Assembly: GCA_002633005.1 (NCBI GenBank)
Contig: NMRA01000086.1
Span: 352,982-416,981 of the forward strand
Length of the DNA stretch: 64,000 nucleotides
Source of the DNA: Phoronis australis
Taxonomy: Eukaryota; Phoronida; Phoronidae
Direction of reading: 5' to 3'
Shown here: piece by piece, positions 21,789 through 36,700 of the stretch
Layout of the letters: every line of letters starts with the position of its first letter
How positions within the stretch are numbered: the stretch's first letter is position 1
Translations under genes and position numbers: made by a program
Notes under the pieces: generated by a model
Told to the model about the DNA's origin: nothing
What the model saw: only the letters and a program-made list of their open reading frames with translations
Database searches by the model: none

Positions 21789-24700
21789 TTAGAGTTTTGC
21801 TGTACTCTCGAGATAGATGTCACTGCTGCAGTCTCCTCCTGGATATCGAATTTCGTGAGCAAGGGCGGGTCCACCCGGCTCGTTGCCAAAATCAACTAAG
21901 AAGTTTTTGTTGATCGTTAATCCACCCGTCTCCGTGTTAACATCAATCTGAAGTAAGACCGATCCTTCCCTGAAAAAACGCGTACATGAGGTTAGAAAAT
22001 GACTTGTAGGACTAAATGGAAAAATTACCATAAGGACATAAACCAACAAAAGAACTAACCAAATGGATTGCACAAACTTGTTCCGTCTGTGTCTCATTGA
22101 CATATAAGAATGAAACTTGAGACCTTTCGTGAAATAAATTTGTACTACAATGTCCTTTCGATTTAGATTTTTTGCCTCTTGGCTACGAATCTGCCTTCTC
22201 CAAGAGAGAGGGTGCTGTTTGTTATTTTTTAGTTTGAGATCAATTTTGAAATTTGAGGCAGATTATTCATTCATGGAATGAGATATGGTGGCGTATTTGA
22301 ATCTTGGAAGTTTGAAGATTGTCTTTGTGCCGATTGCAAGAATTGTGGTCAGAATGCGAGGTCGAAAAAAAAAACTCTAGAAATGGCAAATTCCGTAGTA
22401 CATTTACAATAAGAACTGCAGTCATATGGCCTTGTAGAGAGAGTAATTTGCAGTTCAGTGAAACCGTACGATCGAAGTATTCGCAGAATTTGTTGCTTGA
22501 CTGTAATTGAGTGGAGTTAATATTAAAGCCTCTTAGAATAGCCATTTCTCTGCTTCGATCGTTTATTTTATTTATGTCTCGTGGTAACTGTGGACGGCGT
22601 CCTATAGATATTGAAAATTATCGTTTGTTTTGATGTCCGCTATTAGACATTCCCAGGGCACCGATTTTTAATTTAGTAACATTTTGAATAATTGATTTGT
22701 TGTTAACGTACATTATGAGACCACGAGAAGGACACGGTATATGGCCTCAATTTAATCATGTTATATCGTGAAAGCTGTAAAAGATTGTGGTCTTCGCTAT
22801 CACTCAGTCAGCTTTCTTCTCAACAAATTATATCCTGCCCAACCACCAAGAAGCTTTTCTACTTGGTGAAGAAGTTGATCAAACTTGGATTGGGTACAAT
22901 GACTAATTAGATTGAAAACTCTTCTGTAGTTTTTTTCAAGAAATTTGCACAATCCGTGGAAATTACAGAAGTGCGTTGTAACGAGCTTAAATAAACTGTC
23001 ATGTCTACTTAAGTTAAATAAATTCAAAATATTATAAACTTGCATCCCACCATAGTTTAGAAGATTACAATTTCATCTGTTGATGGCAAGTTCCTCATAA
23101 CTTGAACATCAGTTATGTCAGATGGTTAACCGTCCACAAGGACACAAAAATGACGGGAACCGTTGACTGATAATACCAGCCAGGGAGCATGAAGTGAGGA
23201 AATCGACATATATGAAAACGGCATATAAAAATACGTTAAAATTTAACGAAAATATTATCAAATAAACAACAATTTACATTAGCATGAAAAAATCATCTGA
23301 AAATGATTCACAATAAGATAAAGCGAAAATCAGTTGTGATCTTCGAAAGGATACATTGTACACCGTATTTAACATTTTATTTCTTCAGGGTCCAATCAAA
23401 TAGAATATTTCGGTGAAGGCTCTTACTTGCACATCTCAGGGTAGAACTGTTTGTCCCAAACGGAGAACAGCGACGTCGTCACGTACAGCCTCTTACCATC
23501 CAAACTCAGTTGAATCATTTGTGGGGCTCCGGTGATCCGCTTCCCATTGAAGTACAGCGGGTCTGGCTGCTCCTTCAAGAAAAAAGAAAAATTTGAACAG
23601 CTTTGTAAAACGATTTCCGGGCGCTTTAATTGAAAAATAGGATGCCTTTAAAAACACTCTCTTTCAGTTTGATTCAATTAAAAAGCTTACAAAATGAATG
23701 ACCTACATTTAATGCAAGCCAACTCAGCACAAACTCAAATTATATTCCTTCTACAGAGCACTTGTTTATTAAAATGAATTATTTTAAAATTACACTTCTT
23801 GTAATGCACAACAAAATGGCAGCTGAATTTTTAACAGAGACTAACTTTTAAACTTAGAAAATTGATAGTAAAATATACAAATGTTCAGGGTTGTACCCAA
23901 TGAAACTGTCGTATTCAAATGATATAAAAAATTGATGAAACTCATTCTATATGTTATCAACTGGTGAAAACAACGGCAAACTTGACTGGTAAAAAAAGAA
24001 ATTCAGGGATTTTTTTGGTGTTTTGACAAACTTACGAGTCTAAGACAACTTGTTAGATAACTGGATGCCATTTCGCAGGAGAATCAAATGATCGGTTACC
24101 ATGTCTAAGCTGACGTCATAATTTATTTAGTAATACTCATCTTTAGTATGGGTGCGTATTGTAAAATTCACGGTTTTGCCACTGGTTTAGCTATTTAGTT
24201 GTCTTTTTTGGTTGTAAAAGTCTTGTGATGAATTACTATGGGTCCCAGGAATGTTTCCTAGTCGGATACGAATGGAATCTAGTAAGAAATGGCTTCAGTC
24301 CGCCCAACAGAGACGACGGACTAGCTGATAATGTATAACTATATTTCGCTCATGTATTACAGTAGTCACTGGCTTTCGCCCAATTTTGCGTGATAATCAT
24401 TATCTTTGTGCTTATCAGATGCTTAGTGCTACAGATTTTTGTTTACGTTATGGTTAAAATCCCCGCCTTTAATCTGGTTCTCTCGATGGAGTGAGTAATT
24501 TATGGTCAAACCATTTGACGAGAAAATTGTATTGTGGAGGCAAAGGTTTCCTATAATATCTTTGACGGACGGCCGCAACGGTTGGTGAAAAGTCCGCCTT
24601 GCAGCACTGCCATGAACCAGCGTAATGTAAGCCGAGCTAAGTTTTCCTAGAGCAACCCGTTTTTTTCTCAATAAACCGGATGGATCAGCTTCAGCTAGCG

Positions 24701-27700
24701 TCAGCACTTGAGTCATACAGCCCAGGCCCACAGCTAATAAGGTTTCATGTTTCTGGTGTTTATTGTTTACAGAACAGAACGAGACATAGCACCATATCCC
24801 AGACAGATGTTGCATAACTCAAAATGTCTCATTTGACGTCAAGAGAATACGTGGCTATGCTTGTGTTTGCGAAGAATATGCATGGAGACTAATTCCAGCT
24901 CCAGGATTACCAGCGCTAACGCCTGCCTTTCGATCTCCGAGCATTCGTTACTCAAGCGTGCCGACTATGAATTAAAGCCATTTATCTCTGAACCGATTCC
25001 GACAATGGTGGCAAATGATACAGGAGGATACAAGGGGGACCGGACCCCTCTTTCTCCCTTGATTTTAGTGATATGAAATCTGGAATTTTTAAATTGGTGA
25101 CTTGGACCCCCTTTTTAAAAAATCCTTGATCTGACCTCCCTTTTAAACAAAAATTGGATCCGTCCCTGAAATGGGGGAAAGTCTTCCAGAAGTTCCTCAA
25201 ATTATGCAAAACAATTTCACAGGCAAGGACAGGCACACACCTTGTGCAATACGGGATACAAATGAAGAGTTTACCATTGGCAGATACTGTAAAGAAAACT
25301 ATGAATATCTGTACCCTAAACTAGCAATTTCGGAAAAATTTGATATTCGACCGTTTGTATTTATTACAGCAATTGCGACTTGTTCCTCAATTAGGAATTT
25401 TAGACTGGAGCATTTGACTGAAAGTCGAAAACTCCCGTATTATTCCTTTAACTCACCTAACGGACGGTGGTCAATACTACGGACAAAGTGATAAATATTC
25501 GGTCGGTACTTCAAAAGTTCTGTATCCGAAGGAAAAATCTTCGAATCACAGACCTTCTACTTTATCGAGGTGCCTTCGGATTTACTTACGTCTAAGTCGT
25601 CATCTTGGAGCACTTTAACTTTTCCATCTTTGCAAAGAGAACCGCCAAGAAATATCTATAACGAAAATATTGCCTATACATTATTAGGGGCGGAGAATTT
25701 GAAGACTCTACTGGGATGAAAGAGATTGTATTTTGTCAGTGTTTCAAAGTGAGTGAATCTGACGATTTTTTTCTAGAAATTCTTGCATTATTCAACGGGA
25801 ACAACTCTTGCGTTAGCATCCCCAAGAACCAGATTAGCCAAGATCTGCGATAACAATACTGGTGCTAAAAGTTTAGGGTCTTTAGCTACAGAATAAGCGC
25901 CGGATTTCGTAAAAGCGAAGGGTCTCGTATAATCGCCGGGGACCAGCCACAATACTGTAGTCTAAACGTGTACATGTAACTCACAATTAATACAAAAGGC
26001 AAAGAACGATATATATTTTTTGTTTAATCATTGATGAAAGTCGAACTCGACAGAGCACTGCTAATCTAATGTACATCTTAGGCTTCCGCAATTTCTAACA
26101 TCAATCTGGGCCACAGGAAGCAAGAGTTTACACATCACATTAAAACAAAACGCCAATTGCAATTAGTCCCCATTTGAAAGTGTTTGGTAACCCAGAGCAG
26201 CAAACAGCTTTTTGCGGTACGTCTTGCATCAGCAATTTCAAACTTAGATATTCACAAGTAAAGTCCCAGTTTTCAGATCATTATTGAACCATGATATCTA
26301 TCCAGTCATGCTATTTATATTAACGAGGACGAATCTACCTGACCAACAAGCTTGGGGTTGCGCGTATCAGTGACGTCATACTGACGAATGTCTCCATGAA
26401 GCCAATTGCTAAAGTACAGGAAACGGTCATCCATTGAGAGCAAAATGTCCGTAATCAATCCTGAAATAAATATTAGCAAAAATGAGCTCTTACCACCATG
26501 GATACTAAGTAGCTCACTTACATGTCTTCATCTAGGTTCAGAAGTTTTACCAAACTTCATTGTGGGCCTATATCTCCGGTGGAAAAAATGTCGGGAGCAT
26601 TTCGTTAGTCTTAGTATCAAGACGCTGACCTCCAGATTTGGTTTAAACCAACTTTGATGGTAGTTTGATAAACTGACTGAGTGTGGGTTGTACTTGTCCC
26701 AATCATTTTCACAATGTGAGGGTCAGTGACCAAAAAGAAGAATATACATGGAGTGTGGTTCGCAAATTCACAACATCTTTGAACCAATTATAGGGAATAA
26801 AAGACAACTTTTACAACCGGTTTTAAACTGTTCAGACCAAGCGTTATAACCTTTAAGCCGATTTTAAAAGTTAGAACCGCGCTTCGGTATGAGCAGGACG
26901 ATGACCAAATGTTTAACTCACACGTGAAAAACACGTATTAGTTTGTTTGCAGTTCATCCAGCAAACGGCAGCGTCCACAGGTATTACTTTTTAGCCTATG
27001 GGCACCCGTTCTGTACAGACAGCGGAATGGGTTCTTTATGTCAAACTTCACCCAAAATGCACGAATGAAAAATGTACCCATATTCGTGGTTTCTACTGAA
27101 ACATAAATTAGTCTTATGACGCATCAAGGAATGGATACCTTTTACTGTCTAATAAGTTCAAGCTTTTCCATGTTTGGTTTCACATGGCTGTTTATCAGGT
27201 CAAATTCCGGGGATTGACACTAGTAGCAAGTTTTTATCAGCTGAGGGAAGTTGTACATATCTACCCACCGATAACTGGGGAGATAAGAAGTTAGTGGCAA
27301 AACAAACGTCAGTCCGTCCAAAAGAGGGCGATTTCACAACATTTGTCCCCTCCGTTCAATTTGTTGGTCTCATCGACTCTACAATTTTGTCGCTTTACGG
27401 TGAAAATATGACAAACTCTCCCTCTCGGTAGAATTTAGTGGAAATGAATTCCGCGGTGTTTTTAAGTAAAAAGGAGTGGAATCACCCAACAAAATGAATA
27501 ACTGCAATAGCAGTTCCATCATACGCCTCTGAACCACGCAGGTTTATTCAAATAATACACATCTGCAATGTAGGCAACTTCTGGCAAGTAGGTTCTTACA
27601 AAATAAATCTGTTGATGTCAGCATCTTAACATCGAATTCTTCACATGCTACAGAGTCTACACAGTATTAAGTTATGAACAGTCATGAACAGTTCGTGTTC

Positions 27701-30700
27701 GAAGTGTGAAAAAATTTTGAATTTTATCACTAATTTAAAACACTAGTGAGATCGCCATAGTAAAGAAATAACTTCACACCGGAGAGCAAGGAATATGCAG
27801 CACCACCTACCTGGCATCGTGGGAAGCGCCCAGTTTTCTACCTTCTTCGAATTAACTTGGATAACCTTCTCCGCATCCCAAGACCCATCCTGCAGCCAAA
27901 TGCAAAAGGGAATAGTTGTAAAACGGAAGGTTTTGAAAACTTCAAATCACTTTGAAAAAGTGATGCAAAAAGTCTTGAACACACTTTCGCCGAATGACCA
28001 ACAGACACATTGTGATATGACTACATTCACCAATAAACCGTCACATTTCAAATGTCAGAATCAAGCATATGAATAAACAGTTTCAGTGATTTCACTTAGT
28101 TCTGTTACCTCTTTCATGCTGTTGGCACTTGAGAGATAAAGGCGCTACTCATCAGCTTAAACACTTAATAGCCGAGTCTCAGAATAAATCACGCTGTGCG
28201 ACTTGATGCGCATCCAGTCACCACAACTTCTGTGGATCAACTCGCCCAGAGCGCTTAAGTCACGCTATACGAGTTAGCATAAAGAATTTTTAAAAATTGT
28301 TTGACACCTTTGAAGGTTGAAAGGAGCGAATGAGTATTACTTTTGTTTCAAATATTTAAGTCGTTCATGGTATGGTTAATTTACAAGACCAGGTTTAATG
28401 TCCTTTCAACAAGCCAGATTTACCTCTCTCATAAAGAATCTAAACACGGACGAACTCAGAGCACAGCCAACATAGCCTTCTGCTTTATTGGGATCGTGCA
28501 AAAATCGTATTTCGAGTGGAATCATTCCTTCTGGTCCCAAGTCGATCGTCTGCTTTAAGGTATGGTTCTTCCAATCATAAACATTCAATGAGTGGCCGTA
28601 TTTTCCTAATAACAGAGTAAGAAGACATCGAGTTGTTGAAACATAATTAGTGCATTTGCGTTTCAAAGTTTTTTGACAAGCAGACAAATGGCGAACATAC
28701 TAATCTCGGAATCTTTTAAGATAGTGTGTATACTGAATTTCGCATGTCGATCTCATAGTTTCGAAGACGAATTCCGACAACCATAGCTGCTTTCCGTAAA
28801 CGCAAAAATCTCGCAAAAACGAAAGAACACGAAAGTCACGCGAGACATCGCCCCGCATTATAAGCGAATCACGTGATTACCCTAGCTTTCCTCACGACCC
28901 GCTGGTTCCCTGCGTGCCGCTAAGTGGTGACCAGCACGCAGGTAGCAGGCAGTAGCACGCGCTTTATCATTGGTTGATGTGACATCAGCAGTCATTGGTT
29001 AGCTTTACAACAAAGAGAGAAAATGGCGGACTATGAACGATTTTAGCCTTGTTATGCAAGTGGCGTAGCACTAACTATTTCATTTCTGCAGTAAGCCTAA
29101 TGTCTAATAGCCGCGTGCTTGAAGCACACACATGCACAATAAACACGCCGTCATCTGGCCGATTTAACTAATGTGTTATTTATACTGTATGAATACAGGA
29201 CAACAAAAGTCAGCGACAGTAGAAAAATGCACTACGAAAAGGCACAACCACAGTTTTCTGAGATTTACATTTCTTGAACATGCATTTTAAGTACCGATTT
29301 TTCTGTACAACGGACCATATTTACACTTCCTCCATCAGTCATGCCAGTTTGTTTGTTTGCGTAAAACACTGCCTGTTGAGAATTGGACCAGCCAATCAGA
29401 AACGCCGGTGTAAAAAATTTCCTGGGGAAAATTAAGTGATACCTGCGTACTGGCTACCACCTAGCGGCACGCAGGAATCCAGCGAGTCCTCACGATTGTG
29501 TTGGGTCAGTTCTTGGCTAATTTAAGCAAATCGGACAGGAGCATACAAATACATCTTTAAAACCAGTCGTACTATTCGTAGAAAAGTACTAAACATTCAG
29601 TGAACGTACTTATACGATTAAAAAACACCGACCCAATAGTTATGGAATTGAAAGCCCCAAACACGATTTTTGGAAATTTTATCAAAGTTTTAATACAGGA
29701 AACGTGATGAAGGGTAGTGAGAAGACTTGTTACCTATAAATGCACCTTTCAAAACGATTTTTTATCAAAAGCGGAAATGACACAATGATGTAAAAAACAT
29801 GGACAGATTTGCATCGACTCCTAGTTTCAGATAAAGTTTTATGGGTTGTCAGATGCTAATTTCTTAGATATTTCAATAATTAGACAATATTATTAATTAA
29901 GAGTACACGTAACCTTAAGTCACTGTCAACAGGTCCCAGATATTTTTGACTGCTGTATAATGTTCAAACACTTCTCTCACATCCATAATTCATCAATTGA
30001 CATAATACACTCTGATCAGGCATTAAAATAGTGAATCTCGATTGCCGTCGTGAATTTCATTTCTTTGGTTAGGTTTCACTTGTAATAACAACGCTTACCC
30101 TCTTCTACGTCCTTTGGATTAAATCCGTTGAAGATCGCCTTTGGTGAACCCCATTCGGTGCTGATCATGACATTGAACTTAGGCTGGTACCAAAAATCGT
30201 AGCCGAACTGACTCTGGTGACCGGCCGCCTCCCAGTTGTCCTTCAACACCCAGTCTTTTCCGTCGATGACGATGAAGCCACCTAAGATAATGCAGAGTAC
30301 GGGATAATAATTTCAATGAAGGAGTGGTGTAACGAGGCCCAGGAGTTCAAAAAGTTCTTGAGATTTTCCATTGTGACTCACTTTTTGGTTAGCTGAACTC
30401 ATTTTTAGAAACAGAGTAACAGAAAAGAATAACATGACGTCAGCTTAAAACCCAAAGGTGGCATGCGCTAGGGCGGCCCCGTCTTCTGGTTTCGTACCGG
30501 CCTGCCAGCCCGAGTCCTCTAGACCCCCCAAAATCAGCCCGTGGATTGCGACCGTCACGCACACAACTAATATTTTTAGAATGTTTGAATGCAGTTACAA
30601 ATTTCGTCAACTTTATTTGAAAGATCTTGTTTGAAACTGTTATCAATATTTTGCGACCCAAGAAGTTCAAAGTTTAGCCAACCATTCCTTTTCGCCATTG

Positions 30701-30735
30701 AAATCTAGCCGGAAGTAGAAGACTACGTAAAGAAA

Positions 30736-30799
<64 letters not shown>

Positions 30800-33700
30800 T
30801 TATCAAGTAAGTATCTAAGTAAGTAAATAAATAAATCAATAAGTAAAAACTAAGTAGAGTAAGCATCTTAATACTTTCTTAGTTATTTACTTATTTACTT
30901 TAATTAAAAGTAAAGAAAATAAGTAAATAACCAAGTAAGTAAGTAACTAAAAAGTAACACATTTACCAGTTTCGTTCCCGTCTTTGTCTCCGAACGCGCT
31001 GATCATTATGTTTCCATCAGCTAAACAATGAGTGGTGTGAGGTTTTGTCAGTCCACTTTTGGCAATGACTTCTTCAGGTTCAAATACCTAGAATTACGAC
31101 TCACCTTGTATCAATTAGTTGCTATTTTGGTTTACATAAAGGCAAAGGTACATCGTTTCTCAAGAGAAAATGAAATTCGAGTCCTGACATGAAAAAGAGT
31201 ACATTAAGTAGGCCAGAATCTTCTGTGGTGCATCAGCCACGTGAAGATGTAAGGGCTCTCTTTAACAGGGGTCGTACGACCGGTCATAGCTATCGTAACT
31301 TCCGATTGAAACTTGCACCCAGTTCATAAAGGTTAAGTGGGACCTGATCGATAAAGCGAAATATCCACAAAAACTAGAAATTATAACTCAGTAAAAGCAT
31401 GCATTTTATAAAAAAGAAAGCTTGTAAATTTTGAATGCTTACCAATATGCCATTTATTGGAACACGTGACTGTGTGTTTTATTTCATGGGCATAGATAAA
31501 TATTATAATCAGATAACAGTAAGCCTACTTCTCAGAGGTCGAATTAACAAAAAAAGCGGCATCTGTGCATCTTTAATACCACGGACTACAGAACACTTAC
31601 TACGAAAGCGAAATCCTTACCACGAAAACATACCCTATCCCACTCATTACAATACACTTGTCTCGTACTTCGGAATTTTCATGAAAAAACGCGTGGCAAG
31701 TTTGCTTGGTCGTGATTGTAGCGATGGTTCGGGTTATTTGTGTGGGCCAAGAGTTTTTGCAGTGAAAGTGTTTTTGGAGACTGGTAATTAGAGTTCCCCT
31801 TCTGGGTAAGAGTTCGATTACCACCCGTATGCTCACTCAGGCTGTATATCATCAATTATTTGCAACCGTGACAGACACGGAACCGGGAGTAATGGCGTCG
31901 TTGGCCAAATGGGTGAACGTTACGCACGTAAATAACGTGCGCAAATTAATTCTTGTTGGAGGCATAAATTAATTATTAACGGCGTAAATTAATTGTTTGC
32001 AGCGGCGTAAATTAACTGTGAACGTCGAAAAATAACTTTTAACCGCCTGAATTAATTATTTACTGTGTAAATTAACTTTTTACGGCGTGAATTTGCGGCG
32101 TAAAGTAAATGTTTGCGGCCTGAACCTAAGTCGAATTACGTGCGTAATTTAAGCACGTACATAATATACACCGTTAGAAGTTAATTTACGCCGTTAAAAG
32201 TTAATTGGCGCCGCAAATAATTAATTTACGTCGTTCAAAGTTAATTTACGCCACAATAACTAATTTACGCCTCTAAAAGATATTATTCCACAAATAATCA
32301 ATTTACGCCATTAATAATTAATTTACGCCACTAATAAGAATTCATTTACTCACGTAACGTTCACCCATTTGACCAACGATATAATGGAATGCTGCAGTTC
32401 TTTACCTTGAAAATTCTGGGAGCTCTCCAATCCGTTTCTACGTCGAAGGCGTAGATTCTTGAACTGCCCAGAGCTGGCATGATCAGACGATTGCGTTTGG
32501 CACAGCCGTCGTCATAGCAACTGGAACAGGCGTTCCACCCGGAGTGGTGCAGTTCGTCACCGACATATGGCATGTGGAGACGATGGATTACCTGAGGAGA
32601 GCCGGCAACAAGTTATCATTGTCAAAGCCTTTTTGTACTCTAAGTTTCATTACAATTCGCGGTCACAGCCAAGCGCGCCTCCTATTGGAGGGATCGCAGA
32701 CGAAATAAGCTAAGCTCAAAACACACCAGTAGCAAAATGAATTGTGAGGATTTTCCATCGCTAGGAGGTGAGACGAATGTTTTATGTGGTGGAATTTAGT
32801 TACCTGATTAGACTAAATCGTCACAACATTCGGGCGAGGTGTGCTGAGTGCTCAGTCGATTATTTTCGGTAACCAATGAAAATTAATTATTGCTTCACCC
32901 GACAAAAACAAATCTCTCTCTTTGAGCTGGCTACTATAACCATGTACCTACAAGTACTCTGTTTACTACAAACTTAAAAGTAACTGTTTAGTGAGCATTA
33001 AGCTCGCTGTGTGCGGTTGACTCGCATCAAAGTATGAGCTGAGCTACAGTTCACGTAAGGACGACAACCCAGCTCACACGCTACTCGTCTGCGCTCACCC
33101 CAACTGGTAAAGTTGCCGGCCTTGAGTTCAGCGAATGTCAGGTAGACAACAACGACAATTGGCAATTTGAAATAAATCCCCAAAAGCACAACAGTTTTTG
33201 TTGCCTTATAGCTTTGGTCAAAGCTAATAACTTCAAAAAGCTGCTCACATCCAACAAAAATGCGTTTTTAAAGAGTTGTCAAAAATCCTCACAATCTAAA
33301 GCTGCTGTGTACGTGCCTTCTGAAACAAATAACTTTTGACTCAGACCCTATGACGTTATAAGACTGACTCAGACCCTATGCCGTTATAAGACTGACTCAG
33401 ACCCTATGCCGTTATAAGACTGACTCAGACCATATGCCGTTATAAGACTGGTCAAAACGTGTTCTACACTCCACTTTAATGTGGTTCCCAGGTTTGAGAA
33501 AAACAGGCAGTTCGGTAATGCTCAGTTGAGGCAATATTGGGCCACATAAAATATTGCGTCACATGCTGATTTTAAGCAATAATAACTGTCAGAACAGAAC
33601 ATTTCGAGGCCTCTTTTGGTATGATGATATAGAAAGTCCAAATCAAAATTGTTTACTAAGGAAGGGTGAAGAATCAAAATCTTTAAAACTATATGAAATT

Positions 33701-36700
33701 CAACACTAAATGTTGCCTAATATATAATCACGATGTTCTGTTGAAAGATCATCATTTCGCAGTACGTTTTGACCAAATTAGTTTTCGTTAAAACTCATTT
33801 TATGAACTTTTATTCATTTAACTTGAAGCGAAAAGACGATCTTCAAGCTGAAAATAATATACACAAATCTTTCGACACTGAGCAAAAGAGGGCGGGAAAG
33901 TTAATGTCGAAAAAAATATGACAAGGTTATAAAACATTGCCGATGTTTAGGGGAACGGCATCAGTGTTGCAAAGTGACACTGCGAGCACAGAGAACCTAA
34001 GTGATTACCTTGCTGTAGGTAGAAGACTTTGGATCAACGTCCACGGTCACAAGATAATCCGGCTGGTCACTAGTGTCCGTGTTCACCTTTACGCACGGTA
34101 GATATACAACTTCTTCTCTGGGTCCTTGCATTGCTTTCAGTGGGGTCGCATATCCCGGCCCGCGCACTCCTTTTGAGCATGCTGTCAAAATTGAAAATCC
34201 CCGAGAATTACATGGATATCAAGCACCCATTTGCTTACAAATCACTTTTAATGATTTTCAAATCTTCGAAACAAGCTAGTGCTTTAAACACTCATAATTT
34301 CTCTATTTTTTAAATGACAAAGTTGTTTAAAGTCGGGAGATGAGCACCAAGGAAAAGTCTTCAGTTTTCTCCTCCGAAGTTTTGCCCTTGCATTTTTCGA
34401 CTTTATGTGTGATTGGTTTTGATTGTGTACAGTGAAACACATGGACATTAGCATCTACAGCGGGTACCAAAGTAAGCTTATCTTTTTTCCACGAACTTTT
34501 CTTATAACTTGCTATGTCGATAGATCTCGTGTAGACTGAAAGTTAATAACGCGTGTGTAATCTGATTTTCAACTGTTTTCAGTATGAACTCATGTACATG
34601 TACTGCTACGAAAGCATTAAATTTCGACTTAGAGGCTTCGGTAAAGGCCGACATAGAGATTTGTGAATTAAAAATTCAGATTTGGAAAACGTGAATCTAG
34701 TGAATGGTAATATTGGGATGCGAAGGTCCGTGATTTGAAAATCAATTACGTTCACTGAATATTGGGCGTCATTCACTGGAACTAACCAGTTCGTTTCCCT
34801 ACTCAGAATCCAGGTCCGTTACATACCATTTCTAACGGTGTGCTTTTTGAATTTCAATCCCTCGCCGGAATTACTATACACACATTTAGTTCAAATGGAT
34901 TAAAATCTGTGTCACTTAACCAACTGAATTCTGGTTGTCTCTTTTAAGACTTTTGAAAAAAACCTACACATTGTAATTTCCCTGAGACAGCGATTTGACT
35001 CACGGAGCTTGGCAATGAATACTTGTTTTCCTCATTTAAAAGTAAGAATTAATATTTTGGATGTCGAGTACTGTTTAAATTGCCATTGACACATGTTTTA
35101 TATTGTGTTTATGTTGATTTAATTTCGTTTGGTTTTACTTGTCAGTGTCAATGGTGTCGTGGTCTCATTGCCTGTTAGTACGCACGCCAGAGGTCGCATT
35201 TCTGGTCTGATCAACATGAAATTTACAAACGTCATATAATTGACTTGCCAAAAGCCCGAAGTCTGTTGATCTTGATCGAAATCGGAAATAAGTGATGCTG
35301 TCTAGGGCGTTTTCCTACCTTTTTCTTTGCTCTACGGTCCTTTAAGTCCTTTTTGAAGCTTGTCATGTAGATAGACCTCGCCGAGGCCTTTGTGACCGCG
35401 TGAATAGTTTGTCAATACCGACATCTCACAGTTTCGAGTTTTTTAATATTTGGCAATTGTTGTAGGTGCACGTCTATTGGTTTATCATGAGTTGTATCTG
35501 ACGTGAACTGTCCCTTAATCTGTACTGCCATAATTCATCATCAATGTTCATCGTCCTCATTTCCCTCGCCATTTGTATCCTAGCTCATCACAACCAGGGC
35601 TGTCTTTGAACTTGCATGGGACGGCTAAGCTGTGAGGTCGGACCACTTTGGCAACGGACTACCCATTCGCCGATAAAACGCTACACATAACCGCAGACGT
35701 ATTTTTGTAGTACTCACATAACGTTAAAATACTCGATTAGAATAAACGCGCTTTACTGGCTTCAAAACATTAATGACATTCAAAATACAATATAAAACAT
35801 TGCTGCACTTTCAGTATTCCTTGATTACATTTCGTGAGTTGATGAACTTTTGCGTCTTTTCAATATTGATCCTCTGATGCAAATGGACGGGTTTCAATGC
35901 GAATGGGTTTCAAATATCAAATTCGCTTTGTTAATTTTCTGACCTAACAAGTGCAACAGATCGCGACGACATCAACTGTTTGTTGTTATTTGAATACTCT
36001 AACTTGAAGAATGCGTAAAACATCGGTGGACCGTATGTTTGGGCCATCGACAACATTGTATTCATTAATTCACCGTTACTAAAAAAGCCAGACGAGAAAT
36101 GCATGAAAGTTAGTCTTAATATTTTGAAACTATACGGTTATATACGTATGGCTGCCCTGAAAAATTGCCAGATAGCTTTACCGGCAATACATGTCGCGGA
36201 CGGCGAGTTATAGTGTCGACTATTCGTCAAGATGGGCAGTCTCACTAGGAATCCACATACGGGGAAATTTGCACCTCTGTGAAAAACTATACACAAAATC
36301 TGTTTGAAAACGTGGATTCGAATCTTTCTCACGCTGACCAAACCCCATACGGAACACCTCGCCTATTTTCTATCTTCAAAATCTTCCTCGGAGATGTACG
36401 TTATCTGCGCGTCTGCAGTCACAACAGGGTTTGGTGTTTCGTAAGACGACGTTTCTTACGAGAAAAGCGAGCTCATGCAAGATCAGGAAAAATGTGCAAG
36501 ACGAATGTATTCTCGATGCTTTCACTGGAGTTCCTTGAATTGATTGATTGGTGAGGTTGGAATGTTGAATTGTGAGATAGAAGTCATAAATTATGAGGTA
36601 TAATTCACTCTTTCCGTTCGATAGCGAACGCTTTTGACCGCAGGAGGAAGCAAATGTCTTTTGTCTACGAAACTTGCAGTCCGAGGCCATCAATTGACGC

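Noticed and set aside
24429-24815. 128-codon minus-strand open frame in copy B intron 9
   Set aside because: No family resemblance, domain pattern or splice context. Could be a repeat remnant.
26380-26395. TGACGTCA as a CRE site in copy B (and the same in copy A near 3279)
   Set aside because: It lies in exon 8 and encodes Tyr-Asp-Val-Thr-Asp in both copies, so codon constraint explains it.
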